A stretch of DNA of 42,496 nucleotides from DASQHY01 sp035602605 (GCA_035602605.1 DATNLZ010000060.1:1-42496), one strand, 5' to 3'. Positions 17,708 to 26,325 are shown, counted from the stretch's first letter. Made by a program: numbers and translations. Notes: generated from the sequence alone by a model not told the origin.

Positions 17708-19198
17708 ATGCGATTGCAGGCGCGGCCGTACCGAGCCAGCGGATTGCTACCCGGCGCTGTTCTGCTGCTGCTCGCCGCCTGTCTCGCATTGTTTTCGCTC
17801 GCTGGCTGCCAAGGGTTCGTGGCGACGCCACCCTCGGCCGACCAGCTCATTAGCGCTCGCGCAATAGTCGACAAATGGCAACTGGACAACCCCGCGCGCA
17901 ACCACGAAATTGAAGGCTATGCATCGCACGCGAGCATCAATCGCGGGGAACCTATCCGCTTATTTGTGAACACGGCAGAGCCCACTTATACAATCGAAAT
18001 TTATCGCATGGGTTGGTATGGCGGCACAGGCGCGAAAAAAATGCTTGGCCCGTTGACTCGTCCGGGCACGGTGCAACCCGCCGCAATTACCAAACCCGCA
18101 ACGGGACTCCTGGAGTGCAATTGGGGCGATCCATTTCTTCTGTACGTACCTAACTCCCGCGATCCCGCAGACTGGCCCAGCGGCGTGTATCTCGCAAAAT
18201 TAACCGCCAGCAAAAGCGGCACGCAGAGCTACATCACGTTTGTGGTTCGCGACGATTTCCGCCGTTCCGATCTGCTGTTTCAAGCCAGCGTGACCACGTA
18301 TCAGGCTTACAACCGCTGGGGCGGACCATCGCTCTACACCACGCCCCGCTCGTATCAGGTGTCCTTCGACCGGCCCTATCGACGAGGTCACGGCTCGGGA
18401 GACTTTTTGTTTTGGGAGTACAGCATGGTGCGTTTCCTCGAGCGCGAGGGATATGACGTCACCTATGCCACGGACATTGACACCCACGAGCGCGGCGATC
18501 TGCTCCGGATGCACAAAGGATTCCTTTCCGTGGGACACGATGAATATTGGACGTGGCAGATGCGCGACCACATCGAAGCGGCGCGCGACCGCGGCGTCGG
18601 CCTGGGATTTTTCGGCGCGAACATTGGCTACTGGCAAATCCGCCTGGAATCGAGCGCGATTACTGGCGAGCCTGACCGCACGATCGTCGGCTACAAGAAT
18701 AATGCCGCCTTGGACCCGCTAGCCAACGATCCCGACCCCAATAAGCGCAAATTGACCACCACCCTATTCCGGAATGCCCCGGTGAATCGTCCGGAAGATG
18801 CGCTGATTGGCGTGATGCATCGCTCGCACACCGCGCAGGGTGATATCGTGATCGAAGACGCCGGGCATTGGGTGTTTGAAGGCACCGGTTTGCGCAGCGG
18901 CGACCACCTACCTGGCCTGCTGGGATATGAAGTTGATGAGATGTTCGGCCACGCGCCTGCCGGAACGAAACGTATCGCGCATTCTCCCTACCAAGTAAAA
19001 GGCGAGGTTCGCTACGCGGATATGACTTCCTACGATTGGCCTTCGGGCAGCACGGTTGTGGCTGTGGGTACGATTCACTGGAGCTGGGCACTAGACGAAA
19101 GCTTCGTGCTAGAAGGCCGCAAATTCGCCAACCCCGCCGCGCAGCAAGCCACGCGCAACATCCTCAGGCGCTTCGGCGCCGTACTTCCCCGCCGCTAA
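17708..19198 (+). CDS. Lipoprotein of the N,N-dimethylformamidase large-subunit-like family
   Basis: A 496-residue predicted lipoprotein: basic start MRLQARPYR, a hydrophobic stretch LLPGAVLLLLAACLALFS and lipobox LAGC. The mature part matches the dimethylformamidase beta-subunit-like C-terminal family, with PTYTIEIYRMGWYGGTGA, FQASVTTYQAYNRWGG, VTYATDIDTHERGDLL and GFLSVGHDEYWTWQMRDHIE. This domain also occurs in many proteins unrelated to dimethylformamide use, so that substrate is not implied. The upstream in-frame ATG at 17516 would add 64 residues and spoil the signal peptide, so 17708 is preferred. It stands alone. Confidence 0.8.
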   Translation: MRLQARPYRASGLLPGAVLLLLAACLALFSLAGCQGFVATPPSADQLISARAIVDKWQLDNPARNHEIEGYASHASINRGEPIRLFVNTAEPTYTIEIYRMGWYGGTGAKKMLGPLTRPGTVQPAAITKPATGLLECNWGDPFLLYVPNSRDPADWPSGVYLAKLTASKSGTQSYITFVVRDDFRRSDLLFQASVTTYQAYNRWGGPSLYTTPRSYQVSFDRPYRRGHGSGDFLFWEYSMVRFLEREGYDVTYATDIDTHERGDLLRMHKGFLSVGHDEYWTWQMRDHIEAARDRGVGLGFFGANIGYWQIRLESSAITGEPDRTIVGYKNNAALDPLANDPDPNKRKLTTTLFRNAPVNRPEDALIGVMHRSHTAQGDIVIEDAGHWVFEGTGLRSGDHLPGLLGYEVDEMFGHAPAGTKRIAHSPYQVKGEVRYADMTSYDWPSGSTVVAVGTIHWSWALDESFVLEGRKFANPAAQQATRNILRRFGAVLPRR

Positions 19199-19407
19199 TT
19201 TATTCTGCTGCAAGAAGCTGCACGCAAAATCCAGTCGAACATAAGCAGAGTAAAGAAGTCGAACATCATGCCTTTTTGTATCGGAATCAACGATTTCAAT
19301 ATTTCACGCTCCGTCGAGTGGCATCTGACCGAAGCTCTGTAGCCAGACTTTCTGCTGAATTCCAGAGAAAATGTGTTGATAGCTGGAAGGTAACTTGGCG
19401 TGCAGAT

Positions 19408-19920
19408 TTAGAAGCGTCCAGACAAGTCTCGGCAATTGACCTTCTCAAGCAGAAGTAGGGCGACAGTTTCCGTAAACACTGCTGCGGGGAGTTTGTCTTG
19501 AAGAAACCCTCGCATCAGCAACATATTATCGCCGCTGAGCGTGTAGCGTCCCGCACAGGAGAAAAATGTGCTAAAGGCTTCGGCCCTTTCTTCCGCTGGG
19601 GCCGCCAATCGGTCGGCAACCGAGAGGGGCTTGCGCCCGCTGTGGCTGATCCTTGCCGCCATTCGGCCTTCGCGCGTGTAGGTGATGAAGCCTGTGGAGC
19701 TAGGGCCGAACGGCACGTCGATTCGCTCTCCAGTGGCGGTGGTTGAAGCGGACACCAGCTTCCATGTGCCGGCCAGGCTGTCACTGGTCTGTGCAATCGC
19801 GCTTCCCGAAACTATTGCCACAAGCACCATTGCCACAATCGCGACCGTCGTCTCGAGTTTCCTTTCGGAGGCATAAAACCCTGCGCTTGGGTATAAAACG
19901 AGGGCACGGAATCCCGGCAA
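19408..19920 (-). CDS. Lipocalin-like protein, possibly degraded
   Basis: About 170 residues with a hydrophobic export-like segment (TTVAIVAMVLVAIVSGSAIAQ) and an N-terminal half typical of the lipocalin-like domain: DSLAGTWKLVSASTTATGER, TGFITYTREGRMAARIS, SVADRLAAP and FFSCAGRYTLSGDN. After GRYTLSGDN the family normally continues with a further beta-strand block; here the last 38 residues do not resemble it. The best start is only a TTG with no clear ribosome-binding site. Truncation or a frameshift near 19530 is therefore likely. The 210 bases between the preceding gene and this one show nothing else. Confidence 0.55.
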   Translation of the reverse strand: MPGFRALVLYPSAGFYASERKLETTVAIVAMVLVAIVSGSAIAQTSDSLAGTWKLVSASTTATGERIDVPFGPSSTGFITYTREGRMAARISHSGRKPLSVADRLAAPAEERAEAFSTFFSCAGRYTLSGDNMLLMRGFLQDKLPAAVFTETVALLLLEKVNCRDLSGRF

Positions 19921-20456
19921 ACAGAACAGCTAAAAAAGAGAAATAAGCTGGCACAACGTGGAGGTGATTGTGAGAGAGAGGAAGGGTGCCCGAGCGTCAG
20001 GTAACTACCAGCGTTTACTTTCCTACTCCGAGTAGGGAGCGCCCGAGCTTTTTATAGCCGACAAAAGGTACCTAGTCAAGTAGGTTATTACTATGTATAC
20101 CCTTATCCAAAGATGAAACTACAGTACGACGATGTGGGGGGCTGTTCTTGGCTGTACGCGTAGCGTAGGGTCAGTAAAGTTCAGCCAGTTGCGGAAGATC
20201 ACCCGCGCGGAGGGATCGTTCTCTTCGCCCTTAGTTTCAGGACGAGGTACCGGCGGCTTAGCCTTCATCCGATGGGTGCGTTGCGTGTTCATCGTCGCCA
20301 ATTCCAACGACCGCGAAAGACGAGGAATATCGGCTAGAAGGGGTATAAATCGCTGGGTGATCTCCCTGAGCGCAATATAGGGTTTTTTACTGATAGAAAG
20401 TTTTCTACACGCGTTTACCATCCTGGGAGGCCAAATAACGAATATCTGGAGTATCG
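19921..20456. other. Intergenic region upstream of the zinc-ribbon/satD locus
   Basis: About 535 bases without a firm gene. A hairpin is seen at 20022-20036 (CCTACT, loop CCG, AGTAGG, with wobble extension) and another at about 20069-20084 (ACCTA, 6 bases, TAGGT). A 100-codon frame on the minus strand (20119-20421) has a basic, Pro-rich middle but no ribosome-binding site or recognisable family. Confidence 0.35.
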
Positions 20457-20627
20457 ATGGGCGCTGTACTTGACCTATTGCCGCCGTACAAACTCTATTG
20501 TCCGCAATGCAGTAAACGCTACGTTACAGCCGAGTGGAAAAAGTCACCTCGTTGCCGCCAGTGCAATATCGAGCTCCGTCCCGTTACCCCGCCGAAAAAG
20601 GTCGCTAGTAAAGCACAAACTGCCTAA
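20457..20627 (+). CDS. 56-residue zinc-ribbon protein
   Basis: A small protein starting MGAVLDLLPPYKLYCPQC, with two CxxC knuckles (Cys15/Cys18 and Cys33/Cys36, 14 residues apart), separated by SKRYVTAEWKKSPRC, and a basic tail (VTPPKKVASKAQTA). The four cysteines form a likely zinc ribbon. GGAG five bases before the ATG (20448-20451) supports translation. It lies 160 bp upstream of the satD operator array on the same strand, so it may belong to that locus as a small nucleic-acid- or protein-binding accessory. No specific family was recognised. Confidence 0.6.
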   Translation: MGAVLDLLPPYKLYCPQCSKRYVTAEWKKSPRCRQCNIELRPVTPPKKVASKAQTA

Positions 20628-20787
20628 CAGGTACCGTTTCAAGTCAACGGGGTCTCGTGCGAACCCCGCTTATTGGCGGATTTAACCGTATCGTGGCGCG
20701 ACCAAACATGCGTCACCGAAGCACCGGATCGCAGCGAATCCACTGGCGACTCAACCGTTTGCCCGTATTTTGCGCACCTCTGTCTAC

Positions 20788-20861
20788 TTGCATGTATCCG
20801 TGCAAATACGTGTACTTGCACACTTCCGTGCATATTAAAGCATTTGCACAGAATCGTGCAA
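20788..20861. promoter_or_regulatory. Three tandem 18-bp palindromic operators, 28-bp period, upstream of satD
   Basis: Sites at 20788-20805 (TTGCATGTATCCGTGCAA), 20816-20833 (TTGCACACTTCCGTGCAT) and 20844-20861 (TTGCACAGAATCGTGCAA). Starts are exactly 28 bp apart. With the two sites after satD the consensus is TTGCACNNNNNCGTGCAA. The last one ends 27 bases before the satD ATG. Dyad symmetry, number and regular spacing suggest cooperative binding of a dimeric regulator. Confidence 0.75.
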
Positions 20862-20888
20862 GCAAGTATGATTGGGCTGGAGGTGCAG

Positions 20889-21530
20889 ATGACCTCGCGC
20901 ACATATGCGGTGCTGCTCGCGGATGTCCTGGGGTCCAGCTCACGCCCGGGTATTCGCCGGCTGTTGGGGCAAAGACTCGCCCAGGCCTCGCAGCGCCACC
21001 AGCGGAACAAATGGATCCGCTTGCCGTACTCGGTGACTGCCGGAGACGAGTTTCAGACCCTAACCGACAGGCTCGAGTCCGTCCCTGCGATTATTCTGGA
21101 CTTGCGCAGGACGCTGCAACCGCTGCCCATTCGCATCGGCGTCGGATTTGGGCGGGTTTCCGAGCGCATTCAAGCGCCAGTCAATCGGCTGGGCGGCGAG
21201 GCATTCCAATATGCGCGCCAAGCCATCGAAGGCGTCAAGACCAGCCAGCGGTTCCGATTCCTCGTCTTAACGTCGTTTCAAACCTCCGAGCAAGAGTTCG
21301 ATACCACGGCGAATCTGATCTATGGATTGCAGGACACCCTGGTGCGCAAGATCACCGCAAAGCAATGGGAGACCATCGATGCCTTCATGGATCAGCCGGG
21401 GATTGAGCAGGTCGCCAAACGCCTGCGCGTAAATATTTCCACTGTTTCGAGAAATCTCAAGCGCGGATATTATTGGCAGTTATCGGAAACAGCCGCTGTG
21501 GTAAAAACTTTGATTGAACACACGTTTTAG
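20889..21530 (+). CDS. satD: SatD-family protein with C-terminal helix-turn-helix
   Basis: A 213-residue protein. The N-terminal SatD domain shows YAVLLADVLGSS, the conserved SVTAGDEFQTLTDR and PIRIGVGFGRVSERI, a layout that recalls nucleotide-cyclase-like folds, though no activity is established. The C-terminal part (about 160-213) has a clear helix-turn-helix: GIEQVAKRLRVNISTVSRNL. SatD is named after the sat (secretion and acid tolerance) locus of Streptococcus mutans and its function is unknown. GGAGG (20879-20883) fixes the ATG at 20889; an ATG at 20868 is less well placed. SatD and DUF3307 genes are, from memory, often neighbours, as here. The five palindromes around it make SatD the obvious candidate autoregulator (inference). 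Confidence 0.82.
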   Translation: MTSRTYAVLLADVLGSSSRPGIRRLLGQRLAQASQRHQRNKWIRLPYSVTAGDEFQTLTDRLESVPAIILDLRRTLQPLPIRIGVGFGRVSERIQAPVNRLGGEAFQYARQAIEGVKTSQRFRFLVLTSFQTSEQEFDTTANLIYGLQDTLVRKITAKQWETIDAFMDQPGIEQVAKRLRVNISTVSRNLKRGYYWQLSETAAVVKTLIEHTF

Positions 21531-21533
21531 CGC

Positions 21534-21580
21534 TTGCACAAGAACGTACAAAAGATAAACATTTGCACGAAATCATGCAA
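21534..21580. promoter_or_regulatory. Two more palindromic operators between satD and the DUF3307 gene
   Basis: Sites at 21534-21551 (TTGCACAAGAACGTACAA) and 21563-21580 (TTGCACGAAATCATGCAA), 29 bp apart. They match the upstream array at both half-sites. The second covers the ATG (21575) of the DUF3307 gene, so a bound protein would block initiation of a leader-poor transcript or a roadblocked one. Confidence 0.7.
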
Positions 21581-22372
21581 CCGATTCTCAGAACACTTCT
21601 CGCCCTCTACCTAGCCCATCTGCTAGCCGATTTTGTGTTTCAGAGCAATCGCCTGGTTGCACAAAAAACTCAAAGGAAACTCGGGGCATATCTGCGGCAT
21701 GGGCTTATCCATTATTTGTCGGCCATGGCGATATTGGGTTTCTTTGTCCCCGGATCCATCGTGCGCCCGCTCGTTTACGTGATCGTCGGGGGTTTGACGC
21801 TGCTTCATCTGGCCATCGATCTTGGCAAGATCGAGCTCTCGCCCAGGGGGTTCGCAGCGGGGCCTTGGGGCTATCTTGGGGATCAGTTCATACATTTCGT
21901 AACGTCTGCCGTGGCCGCATGGTGCAGCACTCGCAGCATCGCTTTCGGCGCGCTTATGGAGCTTTTTGAAACTATGCGCCGCGTCCCCAACAGGTTCCTG
22001 GCCGTTCCCGTTGTGTATATCGGCGTAGTTTTCGGCGGCGGGTATTTGATCCGCTTGCTCACAAAACCGCTGCTGCCCGGCATTCACGCCAATCCTACCG
22101 ACCGCCATGCCACCGGGGAGCAGTTGCAAAATGCCGGGCTTTACATCGGTTGGTTGGAACGGTTCCTGGTCCTGACTGCTCTTCTGCTGCAGACTCCTGC
22201 GACCATGGGACTCATCCTGACCGCAAAATCCATTGCTCGTTATCCAGAATTCAAGTCCGAGCGCTTCGCGGAGTATTTTTTGATCGGAACGCTGTTGAGC
22301 ATCTCGCTGGCCGTTTCCGGCGCGATACTGCTGAGCAGAATCATGTTTGGGCACGTCATTATTTTTCGTTAA
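21575..22372 (+). CDS. DUF3307 integral membrane protein
   Basis: A 265-residue membrane protein. The N terminus has the DUF3307 signature LYLAHLLADFVFQSNRLVAQK and LGAYLRHGLIHY, followed by about six to seven hydrophobic segments (for example 48-80, 110-130, 145-165, 190-215 and 230-260). The function of the family is unknown; the conserved His/Asp near the membrane (HLLADF, HGLIH) could bind metal. The gene starts 44 bases after satD with no clear Shine-Dalgarno sequence, and an operator copy overlaps the start. A TTG at 21563 is in frame but inferior. It is probably cotranscribed with satD and also separately controlled. Confidence 0.8.
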   Translation: MQPILRTLLALYLAHLLADFVFQSNRLVAQKTQRKLGAYLRHGLIHYLSAMAILGFFVPGSIVRPLVYVIVGGLTLLHLAIDLGKIELSPRGFAAGPWGYLGDQFIHFVTSAVAAWCSTRSIAFGALMELFETMRRVPNRFLAVPVVYIGVVFGGGYLIRLLTKPLLPGIHANPTDRHATGEQLQNAGLYIGWLERFLVLTALLLQTPATMGLILTAKSIARYPEFKSERFAEYFLIGTLLSISLAVSGAILLSRIMFGHVIIFR

Positions 22373-22435
22373 CGCGCTGCCATCCGAACGCATCGAGAGT
22401 ACGTCCCTTCAAAGCACCTTCTCGTCCGAACCACA

Positions 22436-22525
22436 TGTCCTTGGGGACAGGCTCCCTAGCGGTACCCGACACAGCAAAAGGGCACCTCGGGTGACTGTCC
22501 TCTAGGACAGGTTCCATCGCGGAAC
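22436..22525. repeat. REP-like cluster of paired hairpins
   Basis: Two related 27-base units start exactly 60 bases apart: 22436-22462 and 22496-22522. Each begins with a TGTCC(T)...(A)GGACA hairpin and continues AGG-Y-TCC...GCGG. Between them is a third hairpin (ACCCGA 22464-22469 / TCGGGT 22487-22492), and the second unit ends in GTTCC-ATCGC-GGAAC (22511-22525). The pattern resembles bacterial REP/BIME elements after a gene end and may also protect the DUF3307 mRNA 3' end. Confidence 0.5.
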
Positions 22526-22590
22526 ATCCCGTGGCCAGTACCATTGCCCATCGAGTCTGCGCTTAGCACACTGTACATGTGCTTCCTCTC

Positions 22591-22815
22591 ATGTCGCGCG
22601 CGCGGGATCAAAGGTTTGAGCATTGGTTGCGCCTGGTGCGCGAGGCCGGGTGGCAGGTATGCGCCGAGGGAAATGCGCGCGTGAAGCTTCTGGCGATGAC
22701 GGAAATTGAGCTTACGACGACGCAAACCGCGGGCGACCCTATTGAAAATGAACCGAGTGACGCGAGCCACGCCAACGCGTCTGACGAGAGTTACTCGAAT
22801 GACCCAAATGCCTGA
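22591..22815 (+). CDS. Small acidic-tailed hypothetical protein
   Basis: A 74-residue ORF. The N-terminal half (FEHWLRLVREAGWQVC, then VKLLAMTEIELTT) is protein-like and probably alpha-helical; the C-terminal 25 residues are low-complexity (SDASHANASDESYSNDPNA). There is no strong ribosome-binding site. A further in-frame ATG lies at 22579. No family was recognised. Confidence 0.35.
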   Translation: MSRARDQRFEHWLRLVREAGWQVCAEGNARVKLLAMTEIELTTTQTAGDPIENEPSDASHANASDESYSNDPNA

Positions 22816-23038
22816 ATTGGACTCCTTCGAGTGACGCAAATGGAACACGAGTTCGATCGGACGCCAACTGCAGCGATTACGTGACCTACAGCAATCGCTG
22901 AACGATCGGGTGCCGCGCGCAGTCCGAAGCTGTGTGCGGTGCCGCAGTTTTTGAAGTGAAGATTAGTGGACGAGCGCTGGCTTGCGTTCCTGCGTTAGGA
23001 CACGGGGCAAAAGCGCACGTCGGAATTGCGTGGGTACT

Positions 23039-25834
23039 ATGAGCACTCAAACAAAAGATCTTCCCGGCTCGCCGACGGCGGCATCGGGGTCGCCGACAGC
23101 GGCAAACCTGCGCTCCCGAAAGCATGACCCAGTGTGCATCGAGATGCCGGTGCAGGTACGGGCGATCGAAGGCCTGCCGATTCCCGGCTCCGACGAAATC
23201 GCAAAAGCCTTTCGCGAAGATACGCGTACGCTGATCGTATTCCAGCACGGCGGCGTGCTGCGCATGGCGACCAAGGTCAAGCGCGGACAGATGCTCGCCG
23301 TCACGCATATGAAAACGGGACAAGAGGTTCCCTGCCGCGTTGTGAATGTCCGCAGCTCGGGGCCGACCGAAGAGTATGTCGAGGTGGAGTTCACTCAGCG
23401 TGTCGCTGGTTTCTGGGGCATCCACTTCCCTTCCGATCCGTTGAATGAGCAGGCAGAAGCAGCACTCGAGAAACCCGAGTCCGACAACAACGAGAGCGAA
23501 GCAGCCAAGCGGGCGCATGCCGCGCGAGTTGAGGCGCGAGTGGAAGCGGAAGCCATCGAAGCGGATCGCCAGAAAATAATACGCGCGGAAACGGAAAAGC
23601 TTGCCGCCGAACAAGAGGCCCGGGCCACTGCGCGATTTGCCGCTGATGAAAAAGCGGCAGCCGAACGTTTAGAAGCTGCCCGACTGGCTGAGCAAGTGGC
23701 CGCGCAACGAGCCGAGGCTGAGCGCATCGCCAACCAAAACGAGGCCAAGCGCCGTGAAGCGGGTGCGCGGCGCGAGGCTGAGCGCGAAGCGGAATTAGCC
23801 GAGCAGCAACGCCTGGCCGAGATGCGCACGGCGTCCGAGAAAATGGCGGAGGAGCGCGCCGAAGCGCAACGCGTCGCTGCTGAGCGCGCGGCCCAAGAGA
23901 TCGCCGCCAAGGAACGCCAGCGCGCCGCAAAACTCGAAGCAGAGGAGGCGGCGAAAAAACAGGCTGAAGCTGAAGCACGCGTGGCTGCCGAGAAGCTGGC
24001 GGCGGAGCGCGCTGAAGCTGCCCGCTTGGCTGCGGAGCATGCCGCCCGGGAAATTGCCGCGAAGGAACGTGAACGAATCGAGAAGCTTGAAACCGAAAAA
24101 GCCGACAGAGAAAAGGCGCAAGCCGATGCGCGCGCCGCGCGAGAGAAGAAGCAGCAGGAGATCGAAGAAACTCGCGCCATTCTTGCCAAACTCGAGGCCG
24201 AGCGCCGTACCACGGAGTTCGCCGCCGCGGAACGTGCCACGCAGGAAAAGTCCACAGCCGACAGCCTGGCTAAGGAAAAAATTGCCGACACCGTCCTGGG
24301 CTACGGATTGAGCGCGCCGGGATTGCCTAGCGTCAGCCAGGAGAGGGCCGAGTCCGCCCGAGGTAAAGCCGCGAGAGAACAATCGGAAGCCACACGCAGT
24401 ACCGACACGGCAGCCGCTGCTGAAAAAGCCGCGCGCCGTGTCAACGACGAAGCCGCCAAGCAATTGGCCGACGAAAACGCCTCCAAGGCTCGCGCCGAAA
24501 AAGAACACAAAGCACTTGTGGCGCGTCTAGAAAAAGAGCGCCTGAGGAGCGAGAAGGCCGCCGCCGCTAAAATTGAAGCGGAAGAAAAGAAAGCCGCCAA
24601 GCAATTGAAGGCTGAGACCCGTGCCACGCGGCGATCAGGCGCAGCGGTTGCGAACACGCTTTTCGGAAACGCCGGAGACGCGGCTGAAATCACGGAGGTC
24701 ATCGAGAGTAAAAGAGGAATCGGGAGTGAGAGCGGAGTCGATGGCGACAACACCCTGCTCTTAGAGCGCCCCGAGGATTCGCGCGGGGCTAACGGAAAAC
24801 GTGATGCTACGGAAAAAACTAACGTTGCCGTTTTCGGCTCGCTCAACGACGAGATCGCGCACGATCGCAACGAGCTTCGGGCCCACGCAAAGTCCCGCAG
24901 CGGCATGGGCCTTGCGATCGCCGCGGGCGTGCTGATGATCGCAGGCGGCGGAGCCTGGTGGTTCTTGCTTGGCCCAGGCGTGGCAGCACGTGAAAAAGCA
25001 GCGCAAACTAATTCTGTATCGAGTACTTCGCAGCTGGATTCGCCGGCAGCTTCGCCAGGGGCTGCGTCGCCAACTGCGTCGTCGGGTTCCGTGGCAACCC
25101 AGAATACTTTGTCGTCGCCTGCACTTCCCAGCGGAGCTGTGCCCGCCGGCGCGAAACTTAACGATGGATCGAGCTCGACGCTTTCACGTCCCTACGGCGC
25201 TACCGAAACCAGGCTTTCCGGCGCGAGCAACGACTTAGCGAAAAGTGCGAGCGCAGGTTCGCTTGGGACACGAGACGCGCGCTCGATCGAAACGTCGTCT
25301 CGGGTAAAAGATGCGCTTCCGCCAGCAGCGATACCCAGCGAGCCCGTGCGCACAATTACCGCACGTCCTGCGCTCGATGCTACGCTGCGCGCGCCCGTGA
25401 GAACGAATTCCGGAATACCGGCACGCACGGCAGATTCAGATTCTGTGCCCGACGTGCGCGGAGCTTCAACCGTAATGAATGGGATGAATGGCGCGGAGAC
25501 TACGATTCTCGGCGGTCGCTCCGTTTCCGCAAACGCCATCGCCCCGCCGCCTCCAATGGGCGGCAATGTCGTGACAGGGCGCTTACTGAAGTCCGTGCCG
25601 CCGCAATTTCCCGATATCGCGCGGCAACGCCACGTTGATGGCGACGTGGTCGTGCGCGCCGATGTAGACGCCAGCGGAAATGTCGTGACAGCCAGCGCGC
25701 TCAGCGGACCCGACGTGCTCCGCCCGGCGGCATTAACCTCGGTCAAGCAATGGAAATATTCCCCGGCGCTGCTCAATGGCCAGGCCGTCCCTATGCAAGT
25801 CCAGATAACCGTAAAGTTCCGGAACACCAAGTAG
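23039..25834 (+). CDS. TonB-like energy-transducing protein with PilZ-like head and long coiled coil
   Basis: A 931-residue protein in four parts. Residues about 30-135 form a PilZ-like domain (RGQMLAVTHMKTGQEVPCRV, then VEVEFTQRVAGFWGIHFPSD). Residues about 145-560 are an extremely Ala/Glu/Lys/Arg-rich coiled coil. A membrane segment follows (about 625-645, GLAIAAGVLMIAGGGAWWFLL). A Ser/Ala/Pro-rich linker leads to a TonB C-terminal domain (about 845-931: SVPPQFPDIARQRHVDGDVV, SGPDVLRPAALTSVKQWKYSP). TonB couples the proton-motive force to outer-membrane receptors, and a receptor of that class lies at 6651-10004. The large cytoplasmic part before the membrane segment is unusual, because TonB normally starts with its anchor. 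ATG 23039 is preferred over 22982. Confidence 0.8.
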   Translation: MSTQTKDLPGSPTAASGSPTAANLRSRKHDPVCIEMPVQVRAIEGLPIPGSDEIAKAFREDTRTLIVFQHGGVLRMATKVKRGQMLAVTHMKTGQEVPCRVVNVRSSGPTEEYVEVEFTQRVAGFWGIHFPSDPLNEQAEAALEKPESDNNESEAAKRAHAARVEARVEAEAIEADRQKIIRAETEKLAAEQEARATARFAADEKAAAERLEAARLAEQVAAQRAEAERIANQNEAKRREAGARREAEREAELAEQQRLAEMRTASEKMAEERAEAQRVAAERAAQEIAAKERQRAAKLEAEEAAKKQAEAEARVAAEKLAAERAEAARLAAEHAAREIAAKERERIEKLETEKADREKAQADARAAREKKQQEIEETRAILAKLEAERRTTEFAAAERATQEKSTADSLAKEKIADTVLGYGLSAPGLPSVSQERAESARGKAAREQSEATRSTDTAAAAEKAARRVNDEAAKQLADENASKARAEKEHKALVARLEKERLRSEKAAAAKIEAEEKKAAKQLKAETRATRRSGAAVANTLFGNAGDAAEITEVIESKRGIGSESGVDGDNTLLLERPEDSRGANGKRDATEKTNVAVFGSLNDEIAHDRNELRAHAKSRSGMGLAIAAGVLMIAGGGAWWFLLGPGVAAREKAAQTNSVSSTSQLDSPAASPGAASPTASSGSVATQNTLSSPALPSGAVPAGAKLNDGSSSTLSRPYGATETRLSGASNDLAKSASAGSLGTRDARSIETSSRVKDALPPAAIPSEPVRTITARPALDATLRAPVRTNSGIPARTADSDSVPDVRGASTVMNGMNGAETTILGGRSVSANAIAPPPPMGGNVVTGRLLKSVPPQFPDIARQRHVDGDVVVRADVDASGNVVTASALSGPDVLRPAALTSVKQWKYSPALLNGQAVPMQVQITVKFRNTK

Positions 25835-26325
25835 CCATAAGATTCCGATAGTATTTCGTCGATTGGGCGATCCTTCGATTGATCTGTCATTACACCGGCC
25901 CAGCTTCCGGCACGCTCCAGGCCAGGGTCCGCACACACCAGGTGCGCCTGCAATTTCTCGAGCGAATCCTCCGAGAAGACATCCGTGAACGAGCGATGGT
26001 GCGTAACCTAGCGCTAGGCGTGGGGTCGAAAAAACGGAGAGACGAGTCGAAGGGGAGCCGATTGCGGTGTTCTGTTTCGCGCTAAATCAAAAGCGGAATC
26101 GTAAGCAACAGCGCGGAGAACAGAAAACCGACTGCGATTGGACCCAACGAACGCGGGTCTGTGCGCATAGCTAACCCCGCCACGAGTTGCCGCGCTTGTA
26201 TCCCACCCCAGCATCGCTCTCAACAAATTTATTTGCGAATTTATTTGCAAAAGAACAACCGGGCTCTTTCGAGTATCGGAGAGCTCCCGAGAGGGATTAC
26301 GATTCATCGTGCGTCAGGTAGCCCG
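25835..26325. other. Intergenic region with a 12-bp tandem repeat
   Basis: About 490 bases between convergent genes with no supported ORF. The unit AATTTATTTGC occurs twice in tandem with a 12-base period (26226-26236, 26238-26248) in an otherwise GC-rich context. No terminator with a T-run was found. Confidence 0.4.

Noticed and set aside
20119..20421. A 100-codon minus-strand frame upstream of the zinc-ribbon gene
   Set aside because: No ribosome-binding site, no recognisable family and a divergent position; kept only as a note in the intergenic entry.
23391..24508. Long minus-strand frames antisense to the TonB-like gene
   Set aside because: They mirror the repetitive Ala/Glu/Lys codons of the coiled coil and show only low-complexity Ser/Ala/Arg sequence.
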